Of a DNA stretch of 64,000 bases, positions 47,832-55,639 are shown one piece after another (positions within the stretch are counted from its first letter, which is position 1; each line of letters opens with the position of its first letter). Source of the stretch: Thermohalobaculum sediminis (lineage in GTDB: Bacteria; Pseudomonadota; Alphaproteobacteria; Rhodobacterales; Rhodobacteraceae); NCBI RefSeq assembly GCF_023487995.1, contig NZ_JAMFKN010000002.1, positions 610,618 to 674,617 on the forward strand, given 5' to 3'. The translations under genes were made by a program, and so were the position numbers. Under the pieces are notes generated by a model. The model saw nothing but the letters and a program-made list of their open reading frames with translations, ran no database searches and had not been told where the DNA came from.

Positions 47832-48737
47832 TCAGCGGACCTCCTGTCCCAGCCGCTCGCGCAGCACCTCGATCTCGACTTCGAGGGCGGTGCGGTCGTC
47901 CTCGAGCAGCATTCGCCGCCCGCGCTGGAAATTCGCCTCGAGCTCGCCGATCAGCTCGAGATACTGCGCCCGCAGGCCCGGATCGGCCAGCGCCTCGTGG
48001 CTTTCGGCGTATTTGCGCGTCGCCTCCTCGGCGCCGGCGAGATAGACGGACAGGTAGCGCCGGGCGCGCGGCAGGTCGCGCGGGTCGCCCTCGATCTGCT
48101 TGAGGAGGCCGCGCACCGCCGTCATCAGCGTGTCGATGCGCCCCTCGATCTCGCGGTCGCGGATCGCATGGGCAAGCCGCGTGATCTCGGCGAGCCGCGC
48201 CTCGGCCTTGTCGAGCGCCTCGGCCACGCGCCCTGCCTCGCCCTCCAGAACGTCGATGCCCTTGTGCCTCAGCGGATCGACCCCGAAGGCCATCAGGTGC
48301 GCGAGGAAGGCAAGCAGCCCCATCCCCGCCGCCGTCACCGGCCCCTGACCCCATCCCGCAAGCGTCCCGAGCGCCACGCCGAGCCCCGCAGCGCAGGCCG
48401 CGAGGATCTTGCGCGGCACCGCCGGGCGGCGCGCGACGGCACGGGCCTGATACGCGGCCTCGGCCTTCTGCCCCTCGCGCAGCAGCCACGCCCCCGCCAT
48501 CATGAGCGCATAGGCTGCAAGATCGCCTCCGGCCGCTGCGACCGCGCCGCCGCCTATGTCCCACAGTGCCGCCAGAAGAAGCGGCGTGGGAAGGACGAAT
48601 AGGAGAAGCCCGCGCACGTCGACCGACGCCGCGCGGCGGCCGCGGAAACGTGCGCCGGGCTGCGCTCCGGCCCCGTTCGGGCCCGTATCCGTCCTCGCGC
48701 CGGGGCTGTATGCGCCGCCATGGCGCCGCGCGATCAT
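47832..48737 (-). CDS. XpaC-like protein (5-bromo-4-chloroindolyl phosphate hydrolysis family)
   Basis: A 301-aa protein: about 35 hydrophilic residues, then hydrophobic segments at about 42-58, 62-80, 100-125 and 135-150, then a long charged helical region (EGEAGRVAEALDKAEARLAE, RHYLSVYLA-type RRYLSVYLAGAEEATRKYAE, and LEANFQRGRRMLLEDDRTAL). This matches the XpaC family, typically encoded next to telA, as here. The start at 48737 overlaps the stop of a 44-codon gene (ATGA), so the two are coupled. Confidence 0.82.
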   Translation of the reverse strand: MIARRHGGAYSPGARTDTGPNGAGAQPGARFRGRRAASVDVRGLLLFVLPTPLLLAALWDIGGGAVAAAGGDLAAYALMMAGAWLLREGQKAEAAYQARAVARRPAVPRKILAACAAGLGVALGTLAGWGQGPVTAAGMGLLAFLAHLMAFGVDPLRHKGIDVLEGEAGRVAEALDKAEARLAEITRLAHAIRDREIEGRIDTLMTAVRGLLKQIEGDPRDLPRARRYLSVYLAGAEEATRKYAESHEALADPGLRAQYLELIGELEANFQRGRRMLLEDDRTALEVEIEVLRERLGQEVR

Positions 48738-48868
48738 TCCGCCCGCTCCGGGGCCGCGGCCACGGGGCCTTGCGCCGCCGCCGGGCCGCGCCAGGCCTGG
48801 CAGGACACGACGCTGACGGTTGCCGCCAGCACGAGGAAGGCCAGCCATCCTGCCCAGCTTCGCGACAT
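48734..48868 (-). CDS. 44-aa membrane or lipoprotein-like peptide
   Basis: The frame reads MSRSWAGWLAFLVLAATVSV followed by VSCQAWRGPAAAQ and ends ERAE. It has one hydrophobic segment with a lipobox-like VVSC. GGGAGGA lies upstream of the ATG, and its stop overlaps the XpaC-like start (ATGA). Position, start signal and coupling make it a credible small gene at the head of the XpaC-TelA transcript. Confidence 0.6.
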   Translation of the reverse strand: MSRSWAGWLAFLVLAATVSVVSCQAWRGPAAAQGPVAAAPERAE

Positions 48869-49019
48869 CTGCGTCCTCCCGGGGCGTGAACGACGCCCGC
48901 TTCGGGCCGCCCCCGTCGCAAGAGATAGCAATCCACCCGCCCTGATACCAGACAACGGGCTTGCAACCGCGGCGCTGGGGTCTAGCCTTCGGGCGGGAGC
49001 ATCGGCGCGGAGCGAGGAC

Positions 49020-49958
49020 GTGACGGGCGCAAGGTCAGCGGCAAGGTCGGGTTTTCGGGCGGCCATCGGGGCAGCGTTGCTTGCGGTCGGAATTGGCGCC
49101 TGCACTCGCGACCTGCCGCCACCGCCGGGCCCGGTCGGGCCCGATCCGCTGACCGGCCGGATCTGGGACGTCGCCGCCGGGCGCGAGATCCCGGCGGACC
49201 AGTTCGCCGAGCGGCTCCGTCGCGCCGATCTCGTGATCCTCGGCGAGGTGCACGACAACTCCACCCACCACGCGCGTCAGGCATGGGCGGTGGCGGCGGC
49301 GGCACCGCGCGGCCTCGCGTTCGAGATGGTGCCCGAGGCGTCCGAGGAAGGCATCGCCGTGTTCCGCGCGCAGGGCGGGGCGGCCGGCGAGATCGGTCCC
49401 GCGATCGGGTGGGATCGCCTCGGCTGGCCCGACTGGCCGCTCTACCGGCCGATCTTCGAGGCCGCGCCCGATGCCTACGTGGCAGGCGGCGGCGTCGCGC
49501 GCGCCGACCCGCGCCGCGCCTTCGCCGAGGGGGCCGCCGCCGCGCATGGCGAGGGCGCCGAGGCGGCGGGGCTTGCCGAGCCGCTGCCCGAGGCGCAGCA
49601 GCAGGCCGCCGAGGCCGAGATGGTCGCCTCGCATTGCGGCCAGTTGTCCGCCGAGCGCGCCGCGCCGATGGTCGAGGCCCAGCGCCTGCGCGATGCCCGC
49701 TTCGCCGCTGCGCTCATGCGTGCCCATCGCGAAGGCGGCGGGCCTTCCGTGCTCATCACCGGCAACGGGCACGCCCGGACCGACCGCGGCGTGCCGTTTT
49801 ATCTGGTCCGGCTGGCGCCCGGGCTCGACGTGGTGTCGCTGGGCCAGCTCGAAATCGGCGCCGAGCCGCCCGGGATCGCGTCGCTGCCCTATGACTTCGT
49901 GTGGTTCTCCGAGGCAGCCGAGCGCGAGGATCCCTGCGCCGGCTTCACGCCGCGCTGA
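49020..49958 (+). CDS. ChaN family lipoprotein (haem/iron-related)
   Basis: A 312-aa exported protein with a lipoprotein signal (AAIGAALLAVGIGACTRDLP). The ChaN (Cofac_haem_bdg) domain follows: WDVAAGREIPADQFAERLRR, LVILGEVHDNSTHHARQAWA (the first His pair region), GLAFEMVPEA, and VLITGNGHARTDRGVPFYL at the end. ChaN binds haem as a dimer in Campylobacter. A GTG at 49020 with GGAGCGAGGAC upstream is the best start. It is divergent from the 44-aa gene. Confidence 0.85.
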   Translation: MTGARSAARSGFRAAIGAALLAVGIGACTRDLPPPPGPVGPDPLTGRIWDVAAGREIPADQFAERLRRADLVILGEVHDNSTHHARQAWAVAAAAPRGLAFEMVPEASEEGIAVFRAQGGAAGEIGPAIGWDRLGWPDWPLYRPIFEAAPDAYVAGGGVARADPRRAFAEGAAAAHGEGAEAAGLAEPLPEAQQQAAEAEMVASHCGQLSAERAAPMVEAQRLRDARFAAALMRAHREGGGPSVLITGNGHARTDRGVPFYLVRLAPGLDVVSLGQLEIGAEPPGIASLPYDFVWFSEAAEREDPCAGFTPR

Positions 49959-49963
49959 GCCGG

Positions 49964-50227
49964 TCAGGCCGGGCGCTTGCGCACCCAGAACAGCAACTCG
50001 GCTCCCGTCCCGTCGCGCTGATGGACCAGCTCGTGCCCCTGCTCGCGGCAGAAATGGGGGACATCGACCCGCGCCGCCGGATCGTCGGCCAGGATTCGCA
50101 GCACCGCGCCCGGCGCGAGCGGGCCCAGGCGCTTGCGCGCCTTCAGCACCGGCAGCGGGCACAGGAGGCCGCGCGCGTCGAGCTCGGCATCGAAGGGGGG
50201 CTCGTCGGTCATCGGCGTGTCGCTCAT
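49964..50227 (-). CDS. TusA-like sulfur carrier protein
   Basis: An 87-aa protein of the TusA/SirA family. The motif DARGLLCPLPVLKARKRL contains the carrier Cys23 in CPLP; LRILADDPAARVDVPHFCRE follows. These proteins carry persulfide sulfur in tRNA thiolation or sulfur oxidation. It is on the opposite strand to the ChaN and SoxX genes and stops five bases from the ChaN stop. The neighbouring SoxX-type cytochrome hints at sulfur metabolism but this is inference. Confidence 0.88.
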   Translation of the reverse strand: MSDTPMTDEPPFDAELDARGLLCPLPVLKARKRLGPLAPGAVLRILADDPAARVDVPHFCREQGHELVHQRDGTGAELLFWVRKRPA

Positions 50228-50406
50228 TGGGCTGCGGGTGGTCCCGGTGATCCGGTCGCTCGGCCCGCACAGGCCTAGCCGGGGCATCGGCCCGTCGCAA
50301 GGGGCCCCTTGCGCGGGGCGCCCCCGCTGCCCTAGTTTGCGGCCCAGTTGCGGCGCGCGCACGGACCGGCGTGTCCCTGCCGCCGCCGCGCCGGGACCCC
50401 GCGTGG

Positions 50407-50976
50407 ATGAACATGCCGATCGACCGCACCCGGCCCGCCGCGGGCCGCGCCGCCATGGCCGCCGCACTCCTTGCGGGCGCGCTCGTCGCCGGGTCGCCGG
50501 GTGTGCCGCGGGCCGAGGGCGCGATTGATGCGTTGAGCGCCTACACCGTCCTCAACGGCCACGAGATCCCCGATCCACTGGGCGGCGTCGCGGGCGATCC
50601 CCAGCGCGGCCGGGCGCTGTTCCTCGACACGGTCCGCACCGGCTGCACGGCCTGCCATGCCGCGCGCGCGGCAAGCGGGTTGCCCGTGGGCGGCTATGGC
50701 ACCGGCGGTGGCGTGGACGCCCGCCCGGCGGGATCCGAGGGGGAGGCGCGCGCGATCGTCCCGCTGGACGGCGTGGGCCAGCGGCTCGCGCCGGGCGAGA
50801 TCCGGCTCTGGCTCGTCGATCCGGCGGCGGTCGACCCCGGCAGCGCGATGCCCGCCTATTTCCTCCCGGGGCAGCGCAAGGGGGCAGACGATCCGCGCTA
50901 CAACGGCCCGCGACTCGCGCCGGCCGAGATCGAGGACCTCGTCGCCTGGCTCGCCACGCTGGACGGCGCGCCTTGA
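50407..50976 (+). CDS. soxX: SoxX-type c-type cytochrome
   Basis: A 189-aa periplasmic monohaem cytochrome. A signal peptide (about residues 1-36) precedes GDPQRGRALFLDTVRTGCTA, whose haem motif CTACH has Cys80, Cys83 and His84; Met148 in GSAMPAYFLPGQ is the probable sixth ligand, and APAEIEDLVAWLATLDG ends it. SoxX partners SoxA in thiosulfate oxidation. No soxA or other sox gene is in the window. The neighbour 140 bases downstream is a CcdA-type protein that could supply reductant for cytochrome maturation. Confidence 0.8.
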   Translation: MNMPIDRTRPAAGRAAMAAALLAGALVAGSPGVPRAEGAIDALSAYTVLNGHEIPDPLGGVAGDPQRGRALFLDTVRTGCTACHAARAASGLPVGGYGTGGGVDARPAGSEGEARAIVPLDGVGQRLAPGEIRLWLVDPAAVDPGSAMPAYFLPGQRKGADDPRYNGPRLAPAEIEDLVAWLATLDGAP

Positions 50977-51116
50977 GCGCGACGCCCTGTTGCGCCACCC
51001 TGACGGGAACGTGAGGCGGCAAAGCGCCGCTTTCCTTTGCGCCCGCGGATGCAGCAGTCTAGATGCACGGCAGGGCCCGGCTGGCCCGGATGATGCGGCG
51101 GACAGCGACGGCAGGC

Positions 51117-51854
51117 ATGGAAATAGGGCTCTTCACCGCCTTCATCGGCGGTCTGATCAGTTTCCTCAGCCCCTGCGTGCTGCCGCTGGCGCCGCCATAC
51201 CTCGCCTATCTGGGCGGGACCACGCTCGACCAGATCTCGGGCGAGGATGGCGAGGCCGATGCCGCGCTGCGCCGGCGGGTGTTCCTCGCGGCGGTGTTCT
51301 TCGTGCTCGGCCTCGGCACGGTCTTCGTGCTGCTCGGCATGGGCGCCTCGGCGGTGGGCCAGGCGCTCCTGAGCTACAAGACCGAGCTCGCGCAGGTCTC
51401 GGGCGCCGTCATCATGGTGCTGGGCGCGCATTTCCTCGGGATCATCCGCATTCCATTCCTCAACCGCGAGGCCCGCTTCGGCGGGCCGGCGCGCGCCGGC
51501 AGCCTCGGCGCCAGCTATCTCATCGGCATCGCCTTCGCCTTCGGCTGGACGCCCTGCATCGGCCCGATCCTCGCCGCGATCCTGACCCTCGCCGCGCAGC
51601 AGGAGACGCTGGGCGCGGGCACGGCGCTGCTCGCCGTCTATGCCGCGGGGCTCGGCGTGCCGTTCCTAGTGGCGGCGCTGTTCATCGGCCCCTTCCTGCG
51701 CTGGGCCAAGGGGGTGCGCCGCCACATGGGGCTGATCGAGAAGGCGATGGGCGTTCTCCTTCTCGTCGTCGGCCTCATGATCATGACCGGCGAGTTCGAG
51801 CGCCTCGCCTTCTGGCTGCTGGAAACCTTCCCGGTCCTCGCGAGCTTCGGCTGA
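51117..51854 (+). CDS. ccdA: CcdA-type thiol-disulfide transporter
   Basis: A 245-aa protein with six membrane helices that passes reducing equivalents from cytoplasmic thioredoxin to periplasmic partners. The two redox Cys are Cys20 in FLSPCVLPLAPPYLAYLGG and Cys147 in FGWTPCIGPILAAIL, the usual CcdA positions. The start at 51117 places the first helix correctly; an upstream ATG at 51063 would add a charged leader. It fits cytochrome c maturation or the SoxV role. Confidence 0.9.
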   Translation: MEIGLFTAFIGGLISFLSPCVLPLAPPYLAYLGGTTLDQISGEDGEADAALRRRVFLAAVFFVLGLGTVFVLLGMGASAVGQALLSYKTELAQVSGAVIMVLGAHFLGIIRIPFLNREARFGGPARAGSLGASYLIGIAFAFGWTPCIGPILAAILTLAAQQETLGAGTALLAVYAAGLGVPFLVAALFIGPFLRWAKGVRRHMGLIEKAMGVLLLVVGLMIMTGEFERLAFWLLETFPVLASFG

Positions 51855-51870
51855 GCGGCGCGCCGCTGCC

Positions 51871-52158
51871 TCACCGCCCCCCGCTCAGGGTCGCCAGCAC
51901 GTGCAGCCGGATGGCCGAGGCGAGCGTCGTGCCGCTGCCCCGCGCCGCGTCGATCCGGCTGGCCAGAGCGTTGACCGACAGCCCCTCGTCCTCGGCCATC
52001 CGGCGGAACTCCTGCCAGAACGGCTCCTCGAGGCTCACCGAGGTGCGGTGCCCGCTCAGCGTCAGCGAGCGCTTCACAGGCGCGGGGTAGGGGTCGGCCG
52101 CGCGCGCCTTCCGGCTCTCGCCGGGCGCCGGCGTCTTTCCCGTCGCCGGGGCGCTCAT
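51871..52158 (-). CDS. Ribbon-helix-helix domain protein
   Basis: A 95-aa protein. After a charged N-terminus the RHH motif lies at about residues 30-90: RSLTLSGHRTSVSLEEPFWQ, EFRRMAEDEGLSVNALASRI and ASAIRLHVL, the Arc-like DNA-binding pattern (RHH_4). Its start overlaps the DUF4169 stop (ATGA). The gene order fumC, DUF4169, RHH recurs in Rhodobacterales by my recollection. Confidence 0.85.
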   Translation of the reverse strand: MSAPATGKTPAPGESRKARAADPYPAPVKRSLTLSGHRTSVSLEEPFWQEFRRMAEDEGLSVNALASRIDAARGSGTTLASAIRLHVLATLSGGR

Positions 52159-52361
52159 CCGTCCTCGTCCGGGCTGTCGCCGGGCGGGTCCAACCGGTGA
52201 CCGTCGAGCGCGAGGCGCGCCTTCTCCTCGCGGGCTCTCGCAAGCCGGGTCGCGTGCTTCGGCAGGCCATGAGCCGCCGCGTTGCGGTCGGCCTCGGCCT
52301 TGCGCTCGGCGCGGCCCTTCGCCTTTCGGCGCTGGCGCAGGTTGATGACATCGCCCGTCAT
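52155..52361 (-). CDS. DUF4169 protein
   Basis: A 68-aa, very basic protein opening MTGDVINLRQRRKAKGRAER, continuing KAEADRNAAAHGLPKHATRL and ending acidic (PPGDSPDEDG). This is the DUF4169 pattern. Function unknown. It lies between fumC and the RHH gene, overlapping the latter by four bases. Confidence 0.85.
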   Translation of the reverse strand: MTGDVINLRQRRKAKGRAERKAEADRNAAAHGLPKHATRLARAREEKARLALDGHRLDPPGDSPDEDG

Positions 52362-52521
52362 GTCGGACCGCCGGTTCCCCGGGTTGAAGGTTGCGCGCGA
52401 TGATGGGTCATCGCGGCCGTCGGGGGAAGCCCTCGCGGGCGTCCCGCCGCGGTGCCGCTCCGTGCCGCCAGCGGCGGCACGGGCGCGTGGTGGACCCTCG
52501 ACGGGTCCCTCGGGGCGGGGC

Positions 52522-53910
52522 TCACTTCGGCCCGAGCATGTCCTGCGGGCGCACCACGCGGTCGAAGGTCGCGCCGTCGCACAGGCCCAGGTTGATCGCT
52601 TCTTCGCGCAGCGTGGTGCCGTTCTTGTGCGCCGTCTTGGCCACCGTGGCCGCGTTGTCGTAGCCGATGACGGGGGCGAGCGCCGTGACCAGCATCAGGC
52701 TCTCCCACATCAGCTTGGCGATGCGCGTCTCGTCCGCCTCGATGCCCGCCACGCAGTTGTCGGTGAAGGCCGATGCCGCGTCGCCCAGCAGCTGCATCGA
52801 CTGCAGGAGGTTGTAGATCATCATCGGCTTGTAGACGTTGAGCTCGAAATGCCCCTGCGAGCCCGCGAAGCCGATCGCCGCGTCGTTGCCCATGACATGC
52901 GCGCAGACCTGGGTCAGCGCCTCGCACTGGGTGGGATTGACCTTGCCCGGCATGATTGACGAGCCGGGCTCGTTCTCCGGCAGGATCAGTTCGCCCAGGC
53001 CGCAGCGCGGGCCCGAGCCCAGGAGCCGGATGTCGTTGGCGATCTTGAACAGGCTCGCCGCCACCGTCTTGCAGGCGCCCGACATCTCGACGATGGCGTC
53101 ATGGGCCGCCAGCGCCTCGAACTTGTTGGGCGCGGTGACGAAGGGCAGGCCGGTGATCGCGGCGATCCGTTCCGCCACCTTCTCGGCGAAGCCGGCCTTC
53201 GAGTTGAGCCCCGTGCCCACCGCTGTGCCGCCCTGCGCCAGCGGCCAGATGTTGCCGAGCGCCATCTCGATGCGCCGGATGCCCTGCTCGACCTGGAAGG
53301 CATAGCCGCCGAATTCCTGGCCCAGCGTGAGCGGCGTCGCGTCTTGCGTGTGGGTGCGGCCGATCTTGATGATGTGGGCGAAGGCCTCGGCCTTGGCGGC
53401 CAGCGCGGCGTGCAGCTTGCGCAACCCCGGCAGCAGCACGTCATGCGCCGTGCGGGCGGCCGCGACATGCATCGCCGTGGGGAAGGTGTCGTTCGAGGAC
53501 TGCGAGCGGTTGACGTGGTCGTTGGGGTGGACTGGCGTCTTAGAGCCCTTCTCGCCGCCCAGGATCTCGATCGCGCGGTTCGAGATCACCTCGTTCGCGT
53601 TCATGTTCGACTGCGTGCCCGATCCGGTCTGCCAGACCACCAGCGGAAAGTGGTCGTCCAGCTTGCCGGCGACGACCTCGCCCGCGGCCTTGACGATCGC
53701 CTCGCCCAGCTTCGGGTCGAGATTGCCCAGCGCCATGTTCGCCTCGGCCGAGGCCTGCTTGATGACGCCCAGCGCGCGGACGATGGCGACGGGCTGTTTC
53801 TCCCAGCCGATCGGGAAGTTCTGGATCGAGCGCTGCGTCTGCGCCCCCCAGTAGCGGTCGGCCGGGACCTCGATGGGTCCGAAGCTGTCGGTCTCGATGC
53901 GCGTGGCCAT
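52522..53910 (-). CDS. fumC: Class II fumarate hydratase
   Basis: Interconverts fumarate and malate in the TCA cycle without an iron-sulfur cluster. The 462-aa protein carries the superfamily signature [57 protein letters not shown] (residues binding the substrate) and [34 protein letters not shown] precedes the start. DUF4169 and RHH genes follow on the same strand. Confidence 0.97.
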   Translation of the reverse strand: MATRIETDSFGPIEVPADRYWGAQTQRSIQNFPIGWEKQPVAIVRALGVIKQASAEANMALGNLDPKLGEAIVKAAGEVVAGKLDDHFPLVVWQTGSGTQSNMNANEVISNRAIEILGGEKGSKTPVHPNDHVNRSQSSNDTFPTAMHVAAARTAHDVLLPGLRKLHAALAAKAEAFAHIIKIGRTHTQDATPLTLGQEFGGYAFQVEQGIRRIEMALGNIWPLAQGGTAVGTGLNSKAGFAEKVAERIAAITGLPFVTAPNKFEALAAHDAIVEMSGACKTVAASLFKIANDIRLLGSGPRCGLGELILPENEPGSSIMPGKVNPTQCEALTQVCAHVMGNDAAIGFAGSQGHFELNVYKPMMIYNLLQSMQLLGDAASAFTDNCVAGIEADETRIAKLMWESLMLVTALAPVIGYDNAATVAKTAHKNGTTLREEAINLGLCDGATFDRVVRPQDMLGPK

Positions 53911-54043
53911 CTGTCTTGCCCCCTCGTTCGATCAGGCGTTCCTTGGACTGGCGCGGGTATAGCGCCCCGCCCGCGCGATTGGAAAGCGCGCCCTGCGCCG
54001 CAGGCCGGTGACGATTGCGTGCGGGGTGGGGAAGGGGCGCGCC

Positions 54044-54553
54044 TCAGCGCTTGCGGAAGCGGTCGAGGCTCACGACATCGGCCGACGGCGTGCCGCCGGG
54101 ATGGTCCGGGCCGCCATCGCCGTCGCCGTCCGCGTCGACCTCGTCTTCGGCCACGGGCGCGAAGCGCGCGGCCTCGGCGCCCTCGTCGTCCTCGTCGTGG
54201 TCGTCGAACTTGAGCCCAAACTTGACCGACGGGTCGACGAACGTCTTGACCGCCTCGAGCGGGATCACCAGCGTCTCGGGCCGGTTCGAGAAGTTGAGCG
54301 TCACCCGGAAGCGGTCGCCCGTCACCGCGAGGTCCTCGAACCAGTCCTGCAGCACGATCGTCATGTCCCGCGGGTAGTGCTCGCGCAGGTAGGCGGGGAT
54401 GTCGACGCCCGGATGGGTGGTGTCGAAGTTGATGTAGAAGTGATGGTCGCCCGAAAGCCCGTGCTTCGCGACATGGCCCAGAACGTCGGCCACGACGCCG
54501 CGCATCGCCCTTTCCATGAATCGGCCGTAGTTGATGCCTCGCTTCCCGGCCAT
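54044..54553 (-). CDS. sspB: ClpXP adaptor SspB (alphaproteobacterial type)
   Basis: SspB binds the ssrA tag on stalled-ribosome products and hands them to ClpXP. From the ATG at 54553 the protein has 169 residues: INYGRFMERAMRGVVADVLG, GLSGDHHFYINFDTTHPGVD, MTIVLQDWFEDLAVTGDRF, VDPSVKFGLKF (the tag-binding domain), an acidic linker and SADVVSLDRFRKR at the C-terminus, the ClpX-binding tail. Upstream in-frame ATGs at 54592 and 54649 would add residues not seen in the family. The ssrA gene lies 142 bases upstream on the same strand. Confidence 0.9.
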   Translation of the reverse strand: MAGKRGINYGRFMERAMRGVVADVLGHVAKHGLSGDHHFYINFDTTHPGVDIPAYLREHYPRDMTIVLQDWFEDLAVTGDRFRVTLNFSNRPETLVIPLEAVKTFVDPSVKFGLKFDDHDEDDEGAEAARFAPVAEDEVDADGDGDGGPDHPGGTPSADVVSLDRFRKR

Positions 54554-54694
54554 CTCTCGCGGCGACCCCCAAGACTGCTCCGCCAGAACCATAAACGATT
54601 CGCGGCCCGTGGGTAGAGGGGTGGCGCGAGAATCGTCCAGCATCGGCACAACCGCAACGGTGCGGGCAGGGGAAGGCGATGGCGCGGGGGAGGG

Positions 54695-55012
54695 AAGTGC
54701 AGGCTTCTGTTGCCAGGTGCCTGCGAACCCCGCCTGCCGCGGCTAAGCGTCAGGGCTTGGATTTTCGATGGCTAGCGCCGCATTACGCGGCGAGGGCCAC
54801 CGGAGCACGGTTGTCATTGGCAACTGTACTTTTCGGACCGATAACGGTGGTACCTCACCGGGCGAAAGCAGACACCTTTACACGTCCGTCGATCCTGTTT
54901 CGGCCCCTTTGCCCCCCAATGACGGGACGTTGGTGGAGCCGCCGGGTACCGCCCCCGGGTCCGGTCCGCTTATTCCGTGCGCGTTTATCGCCATAGTCCC
55001 CGAAGGGACGCG
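54695..55012 (-). ncRNA. ssrA: tmRNA, circularly permuted two-piece (ssrA)
   Basis: On the minus strand, GCC at 54821 starts codons for ANDNRAPVALAA followed by TAA at 54783, an alphaproteobacterial tmRNA tag. Further upstream, GGGGCCG at 54907-54901 (start of the coding RNA) pairs with CGGCTCC preceding ACCA whose end is at 54931, giving the tRNA-Ala-like acceptor stem with G-U at the third pair. A short intervening segment (54908-54930) joins the two. The acceptor RNA runs to about 55012, where a structured CGCGTCCC begins; the coding RNA ends near 54695. The T-loop reads GGCGGTA. Ends are approximate. Confidence 0.92.
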
Positions 55013-55140
55013 ACGAACATAGGGTCCGCGCGGGCGGAAGTGAAGTCCCCGTGCCACCGTCCGCGCCGGATGCGGCTAACTTTTCCTTCGTGATCGCGCG
55101 CTAGGGCTGAAGGCGGGCCAACAGTTCCGGAAGCAGACCG

Positions 55141-55635
55141 ATGCCGTTCATCACCCGCCGCGCGGTGCTAGCTGCGCTCGCCCTCGTCGTGCCGGTGCCG
55201 CCATCCCTCGCGGGGGCCGAGGCCGACCCGGTGCTGCTGACGGTGGTCGACGCAGCCACGGGCCGGCAGGCCGCGTTCACGCGCTCGGAGATCGACGCCC
55301 TGCCGCAGGCCGTGATCGCGACCCGCACCGATTTCACCGAGGGGCGGTCCGAGTTCCGCGGCCCGCTCGCGGCCGATCTGCTCGACCGCGCCGGGATCGG
55401 CGCCGCACGCGAGGTCCGGCTGGTCGCCGCCAACGACTATGCCGTGACCGTGCCCGTCGCGGATTTCCGGGCCTATGGCGTGATCCTCGCGACCGAGCTC
55501 GACGGCAGGCGCCTGTCGCTGCGCGACCGGGGGCCGATATGGGTCATGTATCCGGCCGACGACTTCCCCGAACTCAGGCAGCCGCAGTATGTCGACCGGC
55601 TGATCTGGCAGCTCGTCCGGATCGAGGCGCGCTGA
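55141..55635 (+). CDS. Small exported protein, molybdopterin-oxidoreductase-domain-like
   Basis: A 164-aa protein with a signal peptide (about residues 1-24, PFITRRAVLAALALVVPVPP). The remainder, with AFTRSEIDALPQAVIATRTD, EFRGPLAADLLDRAGI, VRLVAANDYAVTVPVADFRA and GPIWVMYPADDFPEL, resembles the sulfite-oxidase-type molybdopterin-binding domain but lacks the conserved Cys that binds molybdenum. It may be a ligand-binding relic. It is immediately followed, with five bases spacing, by a histidine kinase-like gene, suggesting a periplasmic sensor role by inference. Confidence 0.75.
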   Translation: MPFITRRAVLAALALVVPVPPSLAGAEADPVLLTVVDAATGRQAAFTRSEIDALPQAVIATRTDFTEGRSEFRGPLAADLLDRAGIGAAREVRLVAANDYAVTVPVADFRAYGVILATELDGRRLSLRDRGPIWVMYPADDFPELRQPQYVDRLIWQLVRIEAR

Positions 55636-55639
55636 GCGC

